64,000 nucleotides of DNA, taken from the NCBI RefSeq assembly GCF_006838285.1, contig NZ_CP038228.1, positions 806,001-870,000 of the forward strand. The letters run 5' to 3'. This document shows positions 38,048-45,956 of this stretch, piece by piece. A model generated the notes under the pieces. That model was not told the origin of the DNA, ran no database searches, and worked only from the letters and a program-made list of their open reading frames with translations. This DNA is from Xanthomonas translucens pv. cerealis (GTDB taxonomy: Bacteria > Pseudomonadota > Gammaproteobacteria > Xanthomonadales > Xanthomonadaceae). Position numbers and translations under genes: made by a program. Every line of letters starts with the position of its first letter. The stretch's first letter is position 1.

Positions 38048-38440
38048 ATGGCAATGTCTTTGAACTTCCGCAGATTCCACAGCGCCGTGGTCGTAATGGC
38101 AGCATTCGCCGCCGGATCGGCCAATGCGCAGCAAACCACCAGGACGGTGCCTATCTTCTATTTCAACTCGGTTCCCCAGGTGCGGGCCGTGCAGGTGACA
38201 AGTGAGGACGGCGGCCCGGGCCAAGGTTGTACCCCAGTGCTTGGTCAAAATAAAGAAAACATCGGTCCAACGCTGATGACTGGCCACATCTATACATTTG
38301 TCGCGATGTCTACATCCAACTGCGCACCTGGTACTGGCCTGGCCGGTCTGTTCGCAAGGATCGTCGGCTTACCTACGTACCCCAACGGGATAAACATGAC
38401 AATCACCGCGCGCCGCATCACGGGCGATAAGCGGGGCTGA
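38048..38440 (+). CDS. Small secreted protein, new family, copy B
   Basis: A 130-aa protein with signal peptide (HSAVVVMAAFAAGSANAQ). Mature Cys lie at 61 and 92. The shared motif IYTFVAMSTSNCAPGTGLAG lies at residues 81-100, and a C-terminal strand NGINMTITARRITG follows. The start at 38048 follows GAGGAA. The leader (TATGAATAT at 37938, CCCGAGGAACGTCACC before the start) is shared with the remnant at 36596. No match to a named family is known to me. It is probably exported to the periplasm or beyond. Confidence 0.7.
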   Translation: MAMSLNFRRFHSAVVVMAAFAAGSANAQQTTRTVPIFYFNSVPQVRAVQVTSEDGGPGQGCTPVLGQNKENIGPTLMTGHIYTFVAMSTSNCAPGTGLAGLFARIVGLPTYPNGINMTITARRITGDKRG

Positions 38441-38549
38441 TCCATTTTTCGCGGCGGCGCCTCCGCAGCGCGACCGCGCTGGACGAGATGCACATGACAG
38501 CCTTACTTGTCGCGTGACCGACGCAGTGGCGGCGGTCAACGCGGCCGCA

Positions 38550-39266
38550 TCACAGCAGGCGATCGGTGGCCGCCTGTACGCTGACCTCGCCGCGGCGCGA
38601 GGCCAGCCGGTCGGCCAGGCGGGTCGGTTCCGGCAGGCGGTAGCCGCGCAGGTAGCGCAGGGTCCACGCCAGCGCGCTGTCCACCGCGACGCGGTGGCCG
38701 GGCGAGACGATCAGCGGATTGCAGCGCGGCTTGCTGCGCAGCGCCCAGCCGACGGTGTCGCCACGGTGCACGATGGGGCTACGGTCGCCGGCCTGAGGAC
38801 CGGGTTCGTCGTAGCGTCCTGCCAATAGCTTCTTGGCCACGCCGATGCTGGGCAGGCCGGTAACCACGCCGAAGTGCGCGGCGATGCCCAGCCTGCGTGG
38901 ATGGGCGATGCCCTGACCATCGACGAACACCAGGTCCGGACGCTGCCGCAGCATGTTCAGCGCGGCCAGCAACGCGGGCAGTTCGCGAAAGCTCAACAGG
39001 CCAGGCACATACGCCATCGAGGTCGGCACGCGGGCGATCTCGGCCTGCTGCGGTTGCAGGGTCTCGGCGTCGATCAGCACCGCCGCGGCGCGGGTGATGC
39101 GGCCTTCGTCCTCGAAACCGACGTCGAGCCCGGCCAGCCAGCGCGGCGGCTCCGGCACTTCGTCGTGCAGCCGCACCTGTTTGGCCAGCGTGGCCTGTAG
39201 CGCCCGCGCCTGCACGATGCTGCCGTCCCAGTCGCCGAAGACCGTGTTGTGGGGAGCGATGTCCAT
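38550..39266 (-). CDS. nfi: Endonuclease V
   Basis: A 238-aa deoxyinosine 3' endonuclease that nicks DNA one base 3' to deaminated adenine. The three metal ligands are visible: D48 in [13 protein letters not shown]95 in [10 protein letters not shown] and D116 in [33 protein letters not shown] and [20 protein letters not shown] complete the family pattern. Length is normal. It is divergent from gpmA, with a REP pair in the spacer. Confidence 0.95.
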   Translation of the reverse strand: MDIAPHNTVFGDWDGSIVQARALQATLAKQVRLHDEVPEPPRWLAGLDVGFEDEGRITRAAAVLIDAETLQPQQAEIARVPTSMAYVPGLLSFRELPALLAALNMLRQRPDLVFVDGQGIAHPRRLGIAAHFGVVTGLPSIGVAKKLLAGRYDEPGPQAGDRSPIVHRGDTVGWALRSKPRCNPLIVSPGHRVAVDSALAWTLRYLRGYRLPEPTRLADRLASRRGEVSVQAATDRLL

Positions 39267-39366
39267 GCGTGGATGATCACGCCGCGGTCGTGGCTGTGGC
39301 GTGCAGGCCGGTGCGGCTGCCGCTGCCGGAGCATGTCGGCTTGGGGTACTGCAGTTGGCGAGCTGG

Positions 39367-39437
39367 TGCGGGAGCGGCTTCAGCCGCGCCGGGCTTCACC
39401 AGCAAGATCCGGTCGCGGCCGAAGCCGCTCCCGCAGG
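39367..39437. repeat. REP-type inverted pair upstream of gpmA
   Basis: TGCGGGAGCGGCTTCAGCCG faces CGGCCGAAGCCGCTCCCGCA around a ~30-nt middle. It is the same family as at 20150 and 30079. A TACAAT box at 39521-39526 after it may be the gpmA -10 element. Confidence 0.85.
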
Positions 39438-39573
39438 TACAGGGGCATCATCGGGATTGAAGCGCTCCGGCGAACGCTCTGCGCGATGTGCTTGCCTCGG
39501 CATCCGCTTACGGCGATGCCGTTACAATCCAGGGCCGCACAACCTACGCATTCCCCCAACGGAGACCGTCGCA

Positions 39574-40323
39574 GTGACCCGCAAACTCGTACTGTTGCGC
39601 CATGGCCAGAGCCAGTGGAACCTGGATAACCGCTTCACCGGCTGGGTGGACGTGGATCTCACCGAGCAAGGCCGCCAGGAAGCCGCCGCCGCGGGGCGCC
39701 TGCTGCGCGAGGAGGGGCTGCAGTTCGACGTGGCGCACACCTCGGTGCTCAAGCGCTCCATCCACACCCTGCAGGGTGCGCTGAAAGAACTGGATCAGGA
39801 TTGGCTGCCGGTGCACAAGAGCTGGCGCCTCAACGAGCGCCACTACGGCGGCCTGCAGGGGCTGGACAAGGCCGAGACCGCGGCCAAGCACGGCGAGGAG
39901 CAGGTCAAGATCTGGCGCCGTTCCTACGACATCCCGCCGCCGCCGATGGATGCCGACGATCCGGGCCATCCGCTGCACGACCGCCGCTACGCCACGCTCG
40001 ACCGCAACGCCTTGCCGGCCACCGAGTCGCTGGCGACCACGCTGGAGCGCGTGCTGCCGTATTGGCACGATGCGATCGCGCCGCAGCTGAAGGCCGCGCA
40101 GACCGTGCTTGTCACCGCGCACGGCAACTCGTTGCGCGCGCTGTACAAGTATTTGAACGGCGTCTCGCGCGAGGACATCCTGGAACTCAATATCCCCACC
40201 GGCATCCCGCTGCTGTTCGAACTGGACGATGAATTGAAGGTGCAGTCCTATCGTTATCTGGGCGATCCGGAAGCGGCGAAGAAGGCGGCCGAAGCGGTGG
40301 CCAATCAGGGCAAGGCGAAGTAA
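39574..40323 (+). CDS. gpmA: 2,3-bisphosphoglycerate-dependent phosphoglycerate mutase
   Basis: A 249-aa glycolytic enzyme interconverting 3- and 2-phosphoglycerate. The phosphohistidine is H10 in [20 protein letters not shown]. The second-site motif is the [20 protein letters not shown] loop, and the C-terminal catalytic His lies in [21 protein letters not shown] start at 39574 is used: it gives the standard length and follows ACGGAGA at 8 nt spacing; there is no ATG in place. Confidence 0.97.
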   Translation: MTRKLVLLRHGQSQWNLDNRFTGWVDVDLTEQGRQEAAAAGRLLREEGLQFDVAHTSVLKRSIHTLQGALKELDQDWLPVHKSWRLNERHYGGLQGLDKAETAAKHGEEQVKIWRRSYDIPPPPMDADDPGHPLHDRRYATLDRNALPATESLATTLERVLPYWHDAIAPQLKAAQTVLVTAHGNSLRALYKYLNGVSREDILELNIPTGIPLLFELDDELKVQSYRYLGDPEAAKKAAEAVANQGKAK

Positions 40324-40359
40324 GACCCGCGCGGTACGCGCCGCATCTAGGAGGATGCG

Positions 40360-40624
40360 GTGTTCGATTCAGCATTCGGCACGTTGTGAGCGTGTCGGTC
40401 GTGCTGGCGCTGCCGTCGCTGGTGTTCGCGGCGGTGTGGCTGGCGATGCGCGCCGAGCGGCGTGCGCAAGCATCGCGCCTGGCCGCTGTGCCGCCGCGGC
40501 TACCGCCTGCGGCATCGTTGGATTGGAGATGCGGCTGCGCGCTATCGAGGCGTTGCGCGCGCAAGTCCTGATCAATCCGGAAGAGTACGCACGCTGGCGC
40601 CAGCCGATCCTCGCCGAGGTGTAA
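40360..40624 (+). pseudogene. Small membrane protein remnant (frameshifted)
   Basis: One frame gives a short hydrophobic segment (VVLALPSLVFAAVWLAMRAE, from ~40386). A second frame continues with EMRLRAIEALRAQVLINPEE, YARWRQPILAEV and a stop at 40624, a SHOCT-like short helix pair. Together they look like one small membrane-anchored protein split by a frameshift near 40525. The evidence is modest. Confidence 0.4.
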
Positions 40625-40641
40625 GCGCGCGGCGCGCGGCT

Positions 40642-41280
40642 TCAGTCGTCGCCGCTGGCGTCCACCCACACCCGCATCTCGCCTTCGCCGCGGTTGGCCC
40701 AGGCGAAGTAGGGCACGAAGGTCAGGGTCTGCGCCTGCCGCGACGGCGGCGGCGCGTCGTAACGGTACAGCGGCATGGCGTCGGCCTGCGCATCGTCGTG
40801 GCCGTGCAGGCGTTCGCCTTCGGCCCGCAGCAGCACCTGGCCGGCCAGCGTGCCGCTGCCGGGTTCGGTGCGGATCGCCGCGTCGGCGGGCAGGCGCAGT
40901 TGGTGCAGTTGCGTGCCGTTGTCGGCCTGCTCCAGGCAGTACACCAGCGGCCCGCGCTGCAGCGCGACCTTGCCGGCCAGATGGCGCACGTGCGGATGGC
41001 CGCTGACTCGCATCACCGGCATCGGCAAGTGCAACTGCAGCGTATCGCCGCGCTGCCAGCGACGGCGCAGCACGCAGTAGCCGTGCTGCAGGTGCGCCGC
41101 GATCGCTACCGTTTCGCCGTTGAGTCGCAGTTGCGGTGCGCGGCACCAGTCTGGCAGGCGCAGCGCCAGCGCGGCTTCGACCGGCGTTTCGCACTCCAAG
41201 GTCAGCTCGATCCGATCCTGCCACGGATAGTCGCCGCGCTGTTGCAGGTGCAGCGTCTTCCCGTTCACGTCGAACGCCAC
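40642..41280 (-). pseudogene. C-terminal fragment of a GH127 beta-L-arabinofuranosidase
   Basis: About 213 codons matching the C-terminal beta-sandwich of GH127 (former DUF1680): LRLPDWCRAPQLRLNGETVA, GDTLQLHLPMPVMRVSGHPH and GKVALQRGPLVYCLEQADNG with the conserved RGPLVYCLE core, then LTFVPYFAWANRGEGEMRVW. Intact enzymes are ~650 aa. Upstream the frame reads LYVDL, TAG (41293-41295), VGNDVAFD where a Tyr codon is expected, and the catalytic barrel is missing. It may once have degraded plant arabinan-type glycans. Confidence 0.85.
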
Positions 41281-41296
41281 GTCGTTGCCGACCTAC

Positions 41297-41424
41297 AGGT
41301 CCACGTAGAGCACGCCGGCCTCGGCCGCTTCTCCGACGCGCTACGCTTCTACTGGGTGCATTTCGAACTGGCGCCGGCCGCCGCCGCTGCCGAGGACCAG
41401 GCGACGCTGCTGTCGATGCCGTAA
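41297..41424 (+). other. Unassigned gene fragment next to the effector
   Basis: A short plus-strand reading, GRFSDALRFYWVHFELAPAA followed by EDQATLLSMP and a stop, resembles the sensor domain end of AraC-type regulators found near sugar-hydrolase genes. It is too short to be sure. It overlaps the altered C-terminal codons of the xopG-like gene and so marks the recombination junction. Confidence 0.3.
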
Positions 41425-41987
41425 CGCACCGCGCGCAACTCTTCCTGGCCGCTTGCCGTGCTGGTAGAGTCGTGATCGTCGTGATCTCCTTTCCACGTGC
41501 CTGCCATCATGTGCTTCGCATGCACCAGCTCATGGGCCAGCAAGCTGACTTTGTCGTTGTTGCTTGCAGTCGGGCCGGTTGGATATCCGTCTCTGTCCAG
41601 TCCCATGCTCGTCTGATGGGCGCTCCATAACAAGACAACGCTCGATCCCTCATTGGGTCGGTTGTCCTTCTCCAGTGCATATTGGTCGCCGGCGACTTTT
41701 GTGATTTCGTTATAGCTCTTCAGGCGGGGATGTCGCTGCAATTGATGGCCTGACAGCACCGGCTCGGCCCTGGGGCCACGCCTAGAGGGAGTCTTCTCAC
41801 TGATGGTGAGCATATGGCTGCGTCGATTGCTCAGTGCCGTCAGTTCATCGAGCAACTGATTGCCGCTGGGTTGCGAGCCGAGATTGTCCAGATGAACAGT
41901 CACTTCCGCATTGAAGCGCTGTTGCTCCCGTTCGGTGTCGTGAAGTGGCTGAGAGTAAATTCCCGGATACTTCGTTTGGATGGGCAT
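41349..41987 (-). CDS. xopG: XopG/HopH1-like type III effector (M91-type zinc metalloprotease), altered C-terminus
   Basis: A 212-aa protein starting MPIQTKYPGIYSQPLHDTER, which parallels the N-terminus of HopH1/XopG effectors (SRYPGIYIAPL). SGNQLLDELTALSNRR, AEPVLSGHQL and SSVVLLWSAHQTSM follow. The zinc motif is H152-E-L-V-H156 in LLAHELVHAKHMMAG, then SGQEELRAV. Family members are injected into plant cells and act as proteases. From about residue 188 the sequence no longer resembles the family and ends in WSSAAAAAGASSKCTQ, read through flanking fragment DNA. No PIP box was found upstream. The zinc site is intact, so activity is possible. Confidence 0.8.
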   Translation of the reverse strand: MPIQTKYPGIYSQPLHDTEREQQRFNAEVTVHLDNLGSQPSGNQLLDELTALSNRRSHMLTISEKTPSRRGPRAEPVLSGHQLQRHPRLKSYNEITKVAGDQYALEKDNRPNEGSSVVLLWSAHQTSMGLDRDGYPTGPTASNNDKVSLLAHELVHAKHMMAGTWKGDHDDHDSTSTASGQEELRAVRYGIDSSVAWSSAAAAAGASSKCTQ

Positions 41988-42102
41988 GGGGATATCGGTG
42001 GCAAGCTGCTGGAGATGGGGTGGGCACCGCTCGCGTCGATTGCCGCTGAAGTGCCGCCCGTCCTGCGCGTGCCGGTTCGGTATCGCACGTAAGTTTTGTT
42101 TT

Positions 42103-42140
42103 AAAAAGCGAACGCCGCCCGCCGCCGCCCAGCGCGGCGT
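42103..42140 (-). terminator. Probable terminator of the chemotaxis operon
   Basis: On the minus strand ACGCCGC and GCGGCGT frame a GC-rich loop, followed by TTCGC and a run of five T. It lies 33 bp past the cheB stop and before the xopG-like gene. Confidence 0.55.
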
Positions 42141-42172
42141 AGGCAGGCGCCCCGCGTGGCGTGGAGCGCCGG

Positions 42173-43252
42173 CTAGCCGAGCTGCTGCACGATCTCGCGC
42201 GCCATCGATCCCAGCGGCAGGATCTTCTCCGCGCCGCCGCGTTTGATCGCTTCCTTGGGCATGCCGAACACGATGCTGCTCTGCTCGTCCTGGGCCACGG
42301 TACGCGCGCCGGCCTGGCGCATCTCCAGCAGGCCGACCGCGCCGTCGTCGCCCATGCCGGTCATGATGATGCCCAGCGCATTGGCGCCGGCGGCGCGCGC
42401 GGCGGAGCGGAACAGCACGTCCACCGACGGCCGGTGCCGGTTCACTGGCGGCCCGTCCACCACTTCGACGAAATACTGCGCGCCGCTGCGGCGCAGCAGC
42501 ATGTGCTTGCCGCCGGGCGCGATCAGCGCGCGGCCCGGGACCACGCGGTCGTTGTTGGCCGCTTCCTTCACCGCGATCTGGCACAGGCTGTCCAGCCGTG
42601 CGGCGAACGCGGCGGTGAACTTCTCCGGCATGTGCTGGACGATGACGATGCCGGGGCTGACCCGCGGCAGCGCGGTCAGCACTTCCTCCAGCGCCTGGGT
42701 GCCGCCGGTGGAGGTGCCGATCGCGATCACCCGTTCGGTGGTCTGCGCCAACGGGCGCCCCCCCTGCGCCGGCAGGATCACGTCGGCGGTGTACCTGACC
42801 TCCGCTTCCACCGGCGCCGCGGCGCTGCGCATCGCCAGGCGCTTGACGTTGGCGCGCGCGGCGGTGCGCACCGTGGCGACGAGTTCGTCGGCCGAGTCGG
42901 TGAGGAATTGCTTCAGGCCGAGCTTGGGCTTGGTCACCACCGCCACCGCGCCGGCGGCCAGCGCGTCCATGGTCACCCGCGCGCCCTTCTCGGTGAGGGT
43001 GGAGCAGATCACCACCGGGGTGGGGCGCTCGCTCATGATCTTGCGCAGGAAGGTGATGCCGTCCATCTTCGGCATTTCCACGTCCAGCACGATCACGTCC
43101 GGCCATTGCTGGCGCATCTTTTCCATCGCCAGCAGCGGATCGGCGGCCGCGGCGATCACTTCGATGCCGGGCGCTTCGTTGAGCACCGCCACAAGCACCT
43201 GGCGCACTACCGCCGAATCGTCGACCACCATGGCCTTGATCGTCGTCGTCAT
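42173..43252 (-). CDS. cheB: Protein-glutamate methylesterase CheB
   Basis: A 359-aa adaptation enzyme that removes methyl groups from MCPs. A REC domain (residues 1-~125) has D10/D11 in VVDDSAVV and the phosphoacceptor D57 in [13 protein letters not shown]. The CheB catalytic domain has Ser in [17 protein letters not shown], His in [12 protein letters not shown] and Asp in [12 protein letters not shown]. It is the last gene of the operon, directly after cheR. Confidence 0.96.
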   Translation of the reverse strand: MTTTIKAMVVDDSAVVRQVLVAVLNEAPGIEVIAAAADPLLAMEKMRQQWPDVIVLDVEMPKMDGITFLRKIMSERPTPVVICSTLTEKGARVTMDALAAGAVAVVTKPKLGLKQFLTDSADELVATVRTAARANVKRLAMRSAAAPVEAEVRYTADVILPAQGGRPLAQTTERVIAIGTSTGGTQALEEVLTALPRVSPGIVIVQHMPEKFTAAFAARLDSLCQIAVKEAANNDRVVPGRALIAPGGKHMLLRRSGAQYFVEVVDGPPVNRHRPSVDVLFRSAARAAGANALGIIMTGMGDDGAVGLLEMRQAGARTVAQDEQSSIVFGMPKEAIKRGGAEKILPLGSMAREIVQQLG

Positions 43253-43283
43253 CGGTGGTTCCTTTGAAAAGCGGCAGCGCTGC

Positions 43284-44090
43284 TCATGGCTTGCGGTACA
43301 CCGACGGCGCCACCTGCACGACCTCGTTGTTGACGTCGTTGAGGCTTTCCGAGTGGCCGATGCAGAAGATGCCGCCGCGCTTGAGCACGGAGAGCACCCG
43401 TGCCACCACTTCGCGCTTGGTCTGGCCGTTGAAGTAGATCATCACGTTGCGCAGAAAGATCACGTCGAACTGGCCGAGGTTGGGCAGCGACGCATTGAGG
43501 TTGGCGTGCAGGAAGCGCACGTTGTCGCGCAATTTGCGGTCAATCAGCAGGCTGCCCTCGTATTCGCCGCGACCTTTCAGGCAGTAGCGCTTGAGCAGCG
43601 CCGGCGGCATGTGCTCGATGCGCTGCAGCGGATAGTGGCCGGTGCGCGCCTTGGCCAGCACGCGGGTGCTGATGTCGGTGCCGACCACTTCGTAGGCGCG
43701 GCCCTGCAACGCGTCGTCCAGCACCATCGCCATGCTGTAGGCTTCCTCGCCGGTGGAACTGGCCGCGCTCCAGATGCGGAACGGTGCGTTGCCCTTGTGC
43801 TCGCCGGCAAGCTTGCGCAGCAGTTCGAAGTGCTTGGGCTCGCGGAAGAAATAGGTTTCGTTGGTGGTCAACAGGTCGATCGCGGTCTGCACTTCGCTGC
43901 TGCCTTCGCGGCTTTCCAGCAGCTTCATGTACTGGGTATAGGTCTGCAGCGAGTGCGCCTTCAGGCGCTTGCCCAGGCGCCCGCACAGCATCGCCTTCTT
44001 GGCCGGGGAAATGGTGATGCCGGCGGCGTCGAAGATGAAGCGCTGGAACTTGCCGAATTCCTGCTCGGTGATGGTGTCGGTGCTGGTCAT
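43284..44090 (-). CDS. cheR: Chemoreceptor methyltransferase CheR
   Basis: A 268-aa SAM-dependent methyltransferase. The N-terminal helical domain (residues 1-~75) contains [16 protein letters not shown]. The Rossmann domain has [31 protein letters not shown] (SAM loop), [15 protein letters not shown] and [14 protein letters not shown]. It methylates MCP glutamates. The three MCPs upstream end in HFETF, HFDTF and AFETF, possible CheR-docking pentapeptides. Confidence 0.96.
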   Translation of the reverse strand: MTSTDTITEQEFGKFQRFIFDAAGITISPAKKAMLCGRLGKRLKAHSLQTYTQYMKLLESREGSSEVQTAIDLLTTNETYFFREPKHFELLRKLAGEHKGNAPFRIWSAASSTGEEAYSMAMVLDDALQGRAYEVVGTDISTRVLAKARTGHYPLQRIEHMPPALLKRYCLKGRGEYEGSLLIDRKLRDNVRFLHANLNASLPNLGQFDVIFLRNVMIYFNGQTKREVVARVLSVLKRGGIFCIGHSESLNDVNNEVVQVAPSVYRKP

Positions 44091-44103
44091 GATGGTCTGC
44101 GAG

Positions 44104-45357
44104 TTAGTGGTGCGGCGCTTGCGTCGAAGCGGGTCCGTGTTCCTGAAGCCGTGTCTGGTGCTCGAGCAGCCAGGTGGTCAGCGCGCCTCCGCCCATCGGC
44201 CGCGCCAGCAGATAGCCCTGGCCCAGGTCGCAGCCGAGTTCCTGCAGCAGTTGCCAGTCCTCGACTGTCTCGATGCCTTCGGCGACGGTGCTCAGGCCCA
44301 GCCGCTGGGCCATGCCCAGTGCTGATTCCAGCACGGTGCGCAGATTGCGGCTGCGGTGCGCGTCGTGGACGAAGATGCGGTCGATCTTCAGTTCGGTGAA
44401 AGGGATGCGGGTCAGCTGTTGCAGCGAGGAAAAGCCGGTGCCGTAGTCGTCCAGCGACAGGCCGAAACCCTGCAGCCGCAACCGCGCCAGCATGCCCAGC
44501 GCGCTGGCCTCGACCAGCGAGCTTTCGGTGATCTCCAGGATCACGTCGGCCGGCACCAGCCCGTGGCGGCGCAGCTGGTTGTGCAGTTCGTCGAGCAGTC
44601 CCGGTTCCTGTAGCAGGCGTGGCGACAGGTTGATCGCCAGGGTCAGGCGCAAGCCGGATTGCTTCCAGGTGGCCAGCCGTGCCATCGCCTGGTTGGCCAC
44701 GCTGGCGGTCAGCGCGTGGATCAGGCCTTCGCGTTCGGCCAGGGCGATGAAGCGGTCCGGCGCGATCTGCCCGTTCTGCGGATGCCGCCAGCGCGCCAGG
44801 GCTTCTACGCCGCTGACCTCGCCGCTGCGCATGTCCACCTTTGGCTGGTACGCCACTTCGATATCGCCGCGGCGCAGCGCTTCGTGCAGCATCGCCGCGT
44901 CGGTCACCCCGCCCAGGCTGGCGTCGTGGCGCACGGCCGGCGCGGGCTGCGGGTGCGCCTGCAATGCCGCGCCGAGTTCGGCTGCGCGCAGCGGCTTCTC
45001 CAGGCCGGCCAGCACCTGCAGGCCGCTGGCACGGCCGACCTGCAGCACCGATTCGATCAGCGCCGCGCCGCGTTGCGAGGCGACCACGATCGGCACCTGC
45101 ACGTTGCAGCGGGCCAGCGCGTCGAGCAACTGTACGCCGTCCATGCCGGGCATTTCCAGGTCCACGATCAGCAGCCCCGGCGCCGGTCCCTGGATCACCC
45201 GCGCCAGCGCCGCATGGCCGTCGGCCACGCCTTCCACCGCCACCGCGCCCAGCCGCAGGCACAGGGCGAGCGCATGTTCGCGCTGGACCTGGCTGTCGTC
45301 CACGATCAGCACCGTGCCGAACTGGCTGAGCGTGGCGATTTCTTGGGCGAGCGGCAT
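44104..45357 (-). CDS. Response regulator with EAL c-di-GMP phosphodiesterase domain
   Basis: A 417-aa REC-EAL protein. The receiver (1-~125) has acidic pair D20/D21 (VLIVDDSQVQ) and phosphoacceptor D66 (LLIVDLEMPGMDG). The EAL domain (~155-400) keeps E185-A-L187 (GVEALARWRHP), NLSPRLLQEPG, LEITESSLVE, LDDYGTGFSSL, KIDRIFVHDA and VAEGIETVED. Metal and catalytic residues therefore appear complete. It should cleave c-di-GMP under control of a histidine kinase, most simply CheA in the same operon (inference). The start at 45357 directly precedes the receiver. Confidence 0.94.
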   Translation of the reverse strand: MPLAQEIATLSQFGTVLIVDDSQVQREHALALCLRLGAVAVEGVADGHAALARVIQGPAPGLLIVDLEMPGMDGVQLLDALARCNVQVPIVVASQRGAALIESVLQVGRASGLQVLAGLEKPLRAAELGAALQAHPQPAPAVRHDASLGGVTDAAMLHEALRRGDIEVAYQPKVDMRSGEVSGVEALARWRHPQNGQIAPDRFIALAEREGLIHALTASVANQAMARLATWKQSGLRLTLAINLSPRLLQEPGLLDELHNQLRRHGLVPADVILEITESSLVEASALGMLARLRLQGFGLSLDDYGTGFSSLQQLTRIPFTELKIDRIFVHDAHRSRNLRTVLESALGMAQRLGLSTVAEGIETVEDWQLLQELGCDLGQGYLLARPMGGGALTTWLLEHQTRLQEHGPASTQAPHH

Positions 45358-45413
45358 GTGGATTCCGTCGTTGGACAAGGGCGGGATGCGGCGCGGTGCG
45401 CCACGCGGGGAAC

Positions 45414-45947
45414 TCAGGCGGCGATGCCTTCCTCGACCCCGGACGGGATGCCGGCCATGGCGACGAACTCCTGGGTGGATAGCGCTGCGTCGGCATCGAG
45501 CAGGATCACGAAGCGCTCGCCGACCTTGCCCATGCCGTGGATGAAGTCGCGGCGGATGCCGGCGCCGAACGCGGGGGCCGGGGCGATGTCGTCGGCGGCG
45601 ATCTCCAGCACTTCGCTGACCGCGTCCACCAGCAATCCCAGCACCTGGCGCTCGTTGCCGTTGGCGACTTCGACGATGACGATGCAGGTGCGCTTGGTGA
45701 CCTCGCTGGCAGCGCGGCCGAAGCGTTGCTGCAGGTCCACCACCGGCACCACCGCGCCGCGCAGGTTGATCACCCCGCGCAGTGCCGGCGGCATCATCGG
45801 TACGTCGGTCGGGGTACGGTATTCGATGATTTCCTTGATGCCGAGGATGCCGACGCCGAACATCTCCTTGCCGAGCAGGAAGGTCAGGAACTGGTTCGGA
45901 GCGAGATCGGTGGCGCCGAACGGCACGGGCGCTGCGGAAGTGGTCAT
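45414..45947 (-). CDS. cheW: Chemotaxis coupling protein CheW
   Basis: A 177-aa SH3-like coupling protein linking MCPs to CheA. NQFLTFLLGKEMFGVGILGI with KEIIEYRTPTDVPMMPPALR and GVINLRGAVVPVVDLQQRFG are the classical CheW motifs. The second half has VSEVLEIAADDIAPAPAFG. It starts 10 bp after the MCP gene ends. Confidence 0.96.
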   Translation of the reverse strand: MTTSAAPVPFGATDLAPNQFLTFLLGKEMFGVGILGIKEIIEYRTPTDVPMMPPALRGVINLRGAVVPVVDLQQRFGRAASEVTKRTCIVIVEVANGNERQVLGLLVDAVSEVLEIAADDIAPAPAFGAGIRRDFIHGMGKVGERFVILLDADAALSTQEFVAMAGIPSGVEEGIAA

Positions 45948-45956
45948 GGCCTGTCC

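Noticed and set aside
36215..38450. Genomic island with integrase and att sites
   Set aside because: Lower GC and gene debris suggest foreign or duplicated DNA, but no integrase, tRNA gene or direct-repeat ends were seen.
41988..42160. PIP box (TTCGB-N15-TTCGB) upstream of the xopG-like gene
   Set aside because: Only a single matching half-site was found, with no partner at the right spacing.
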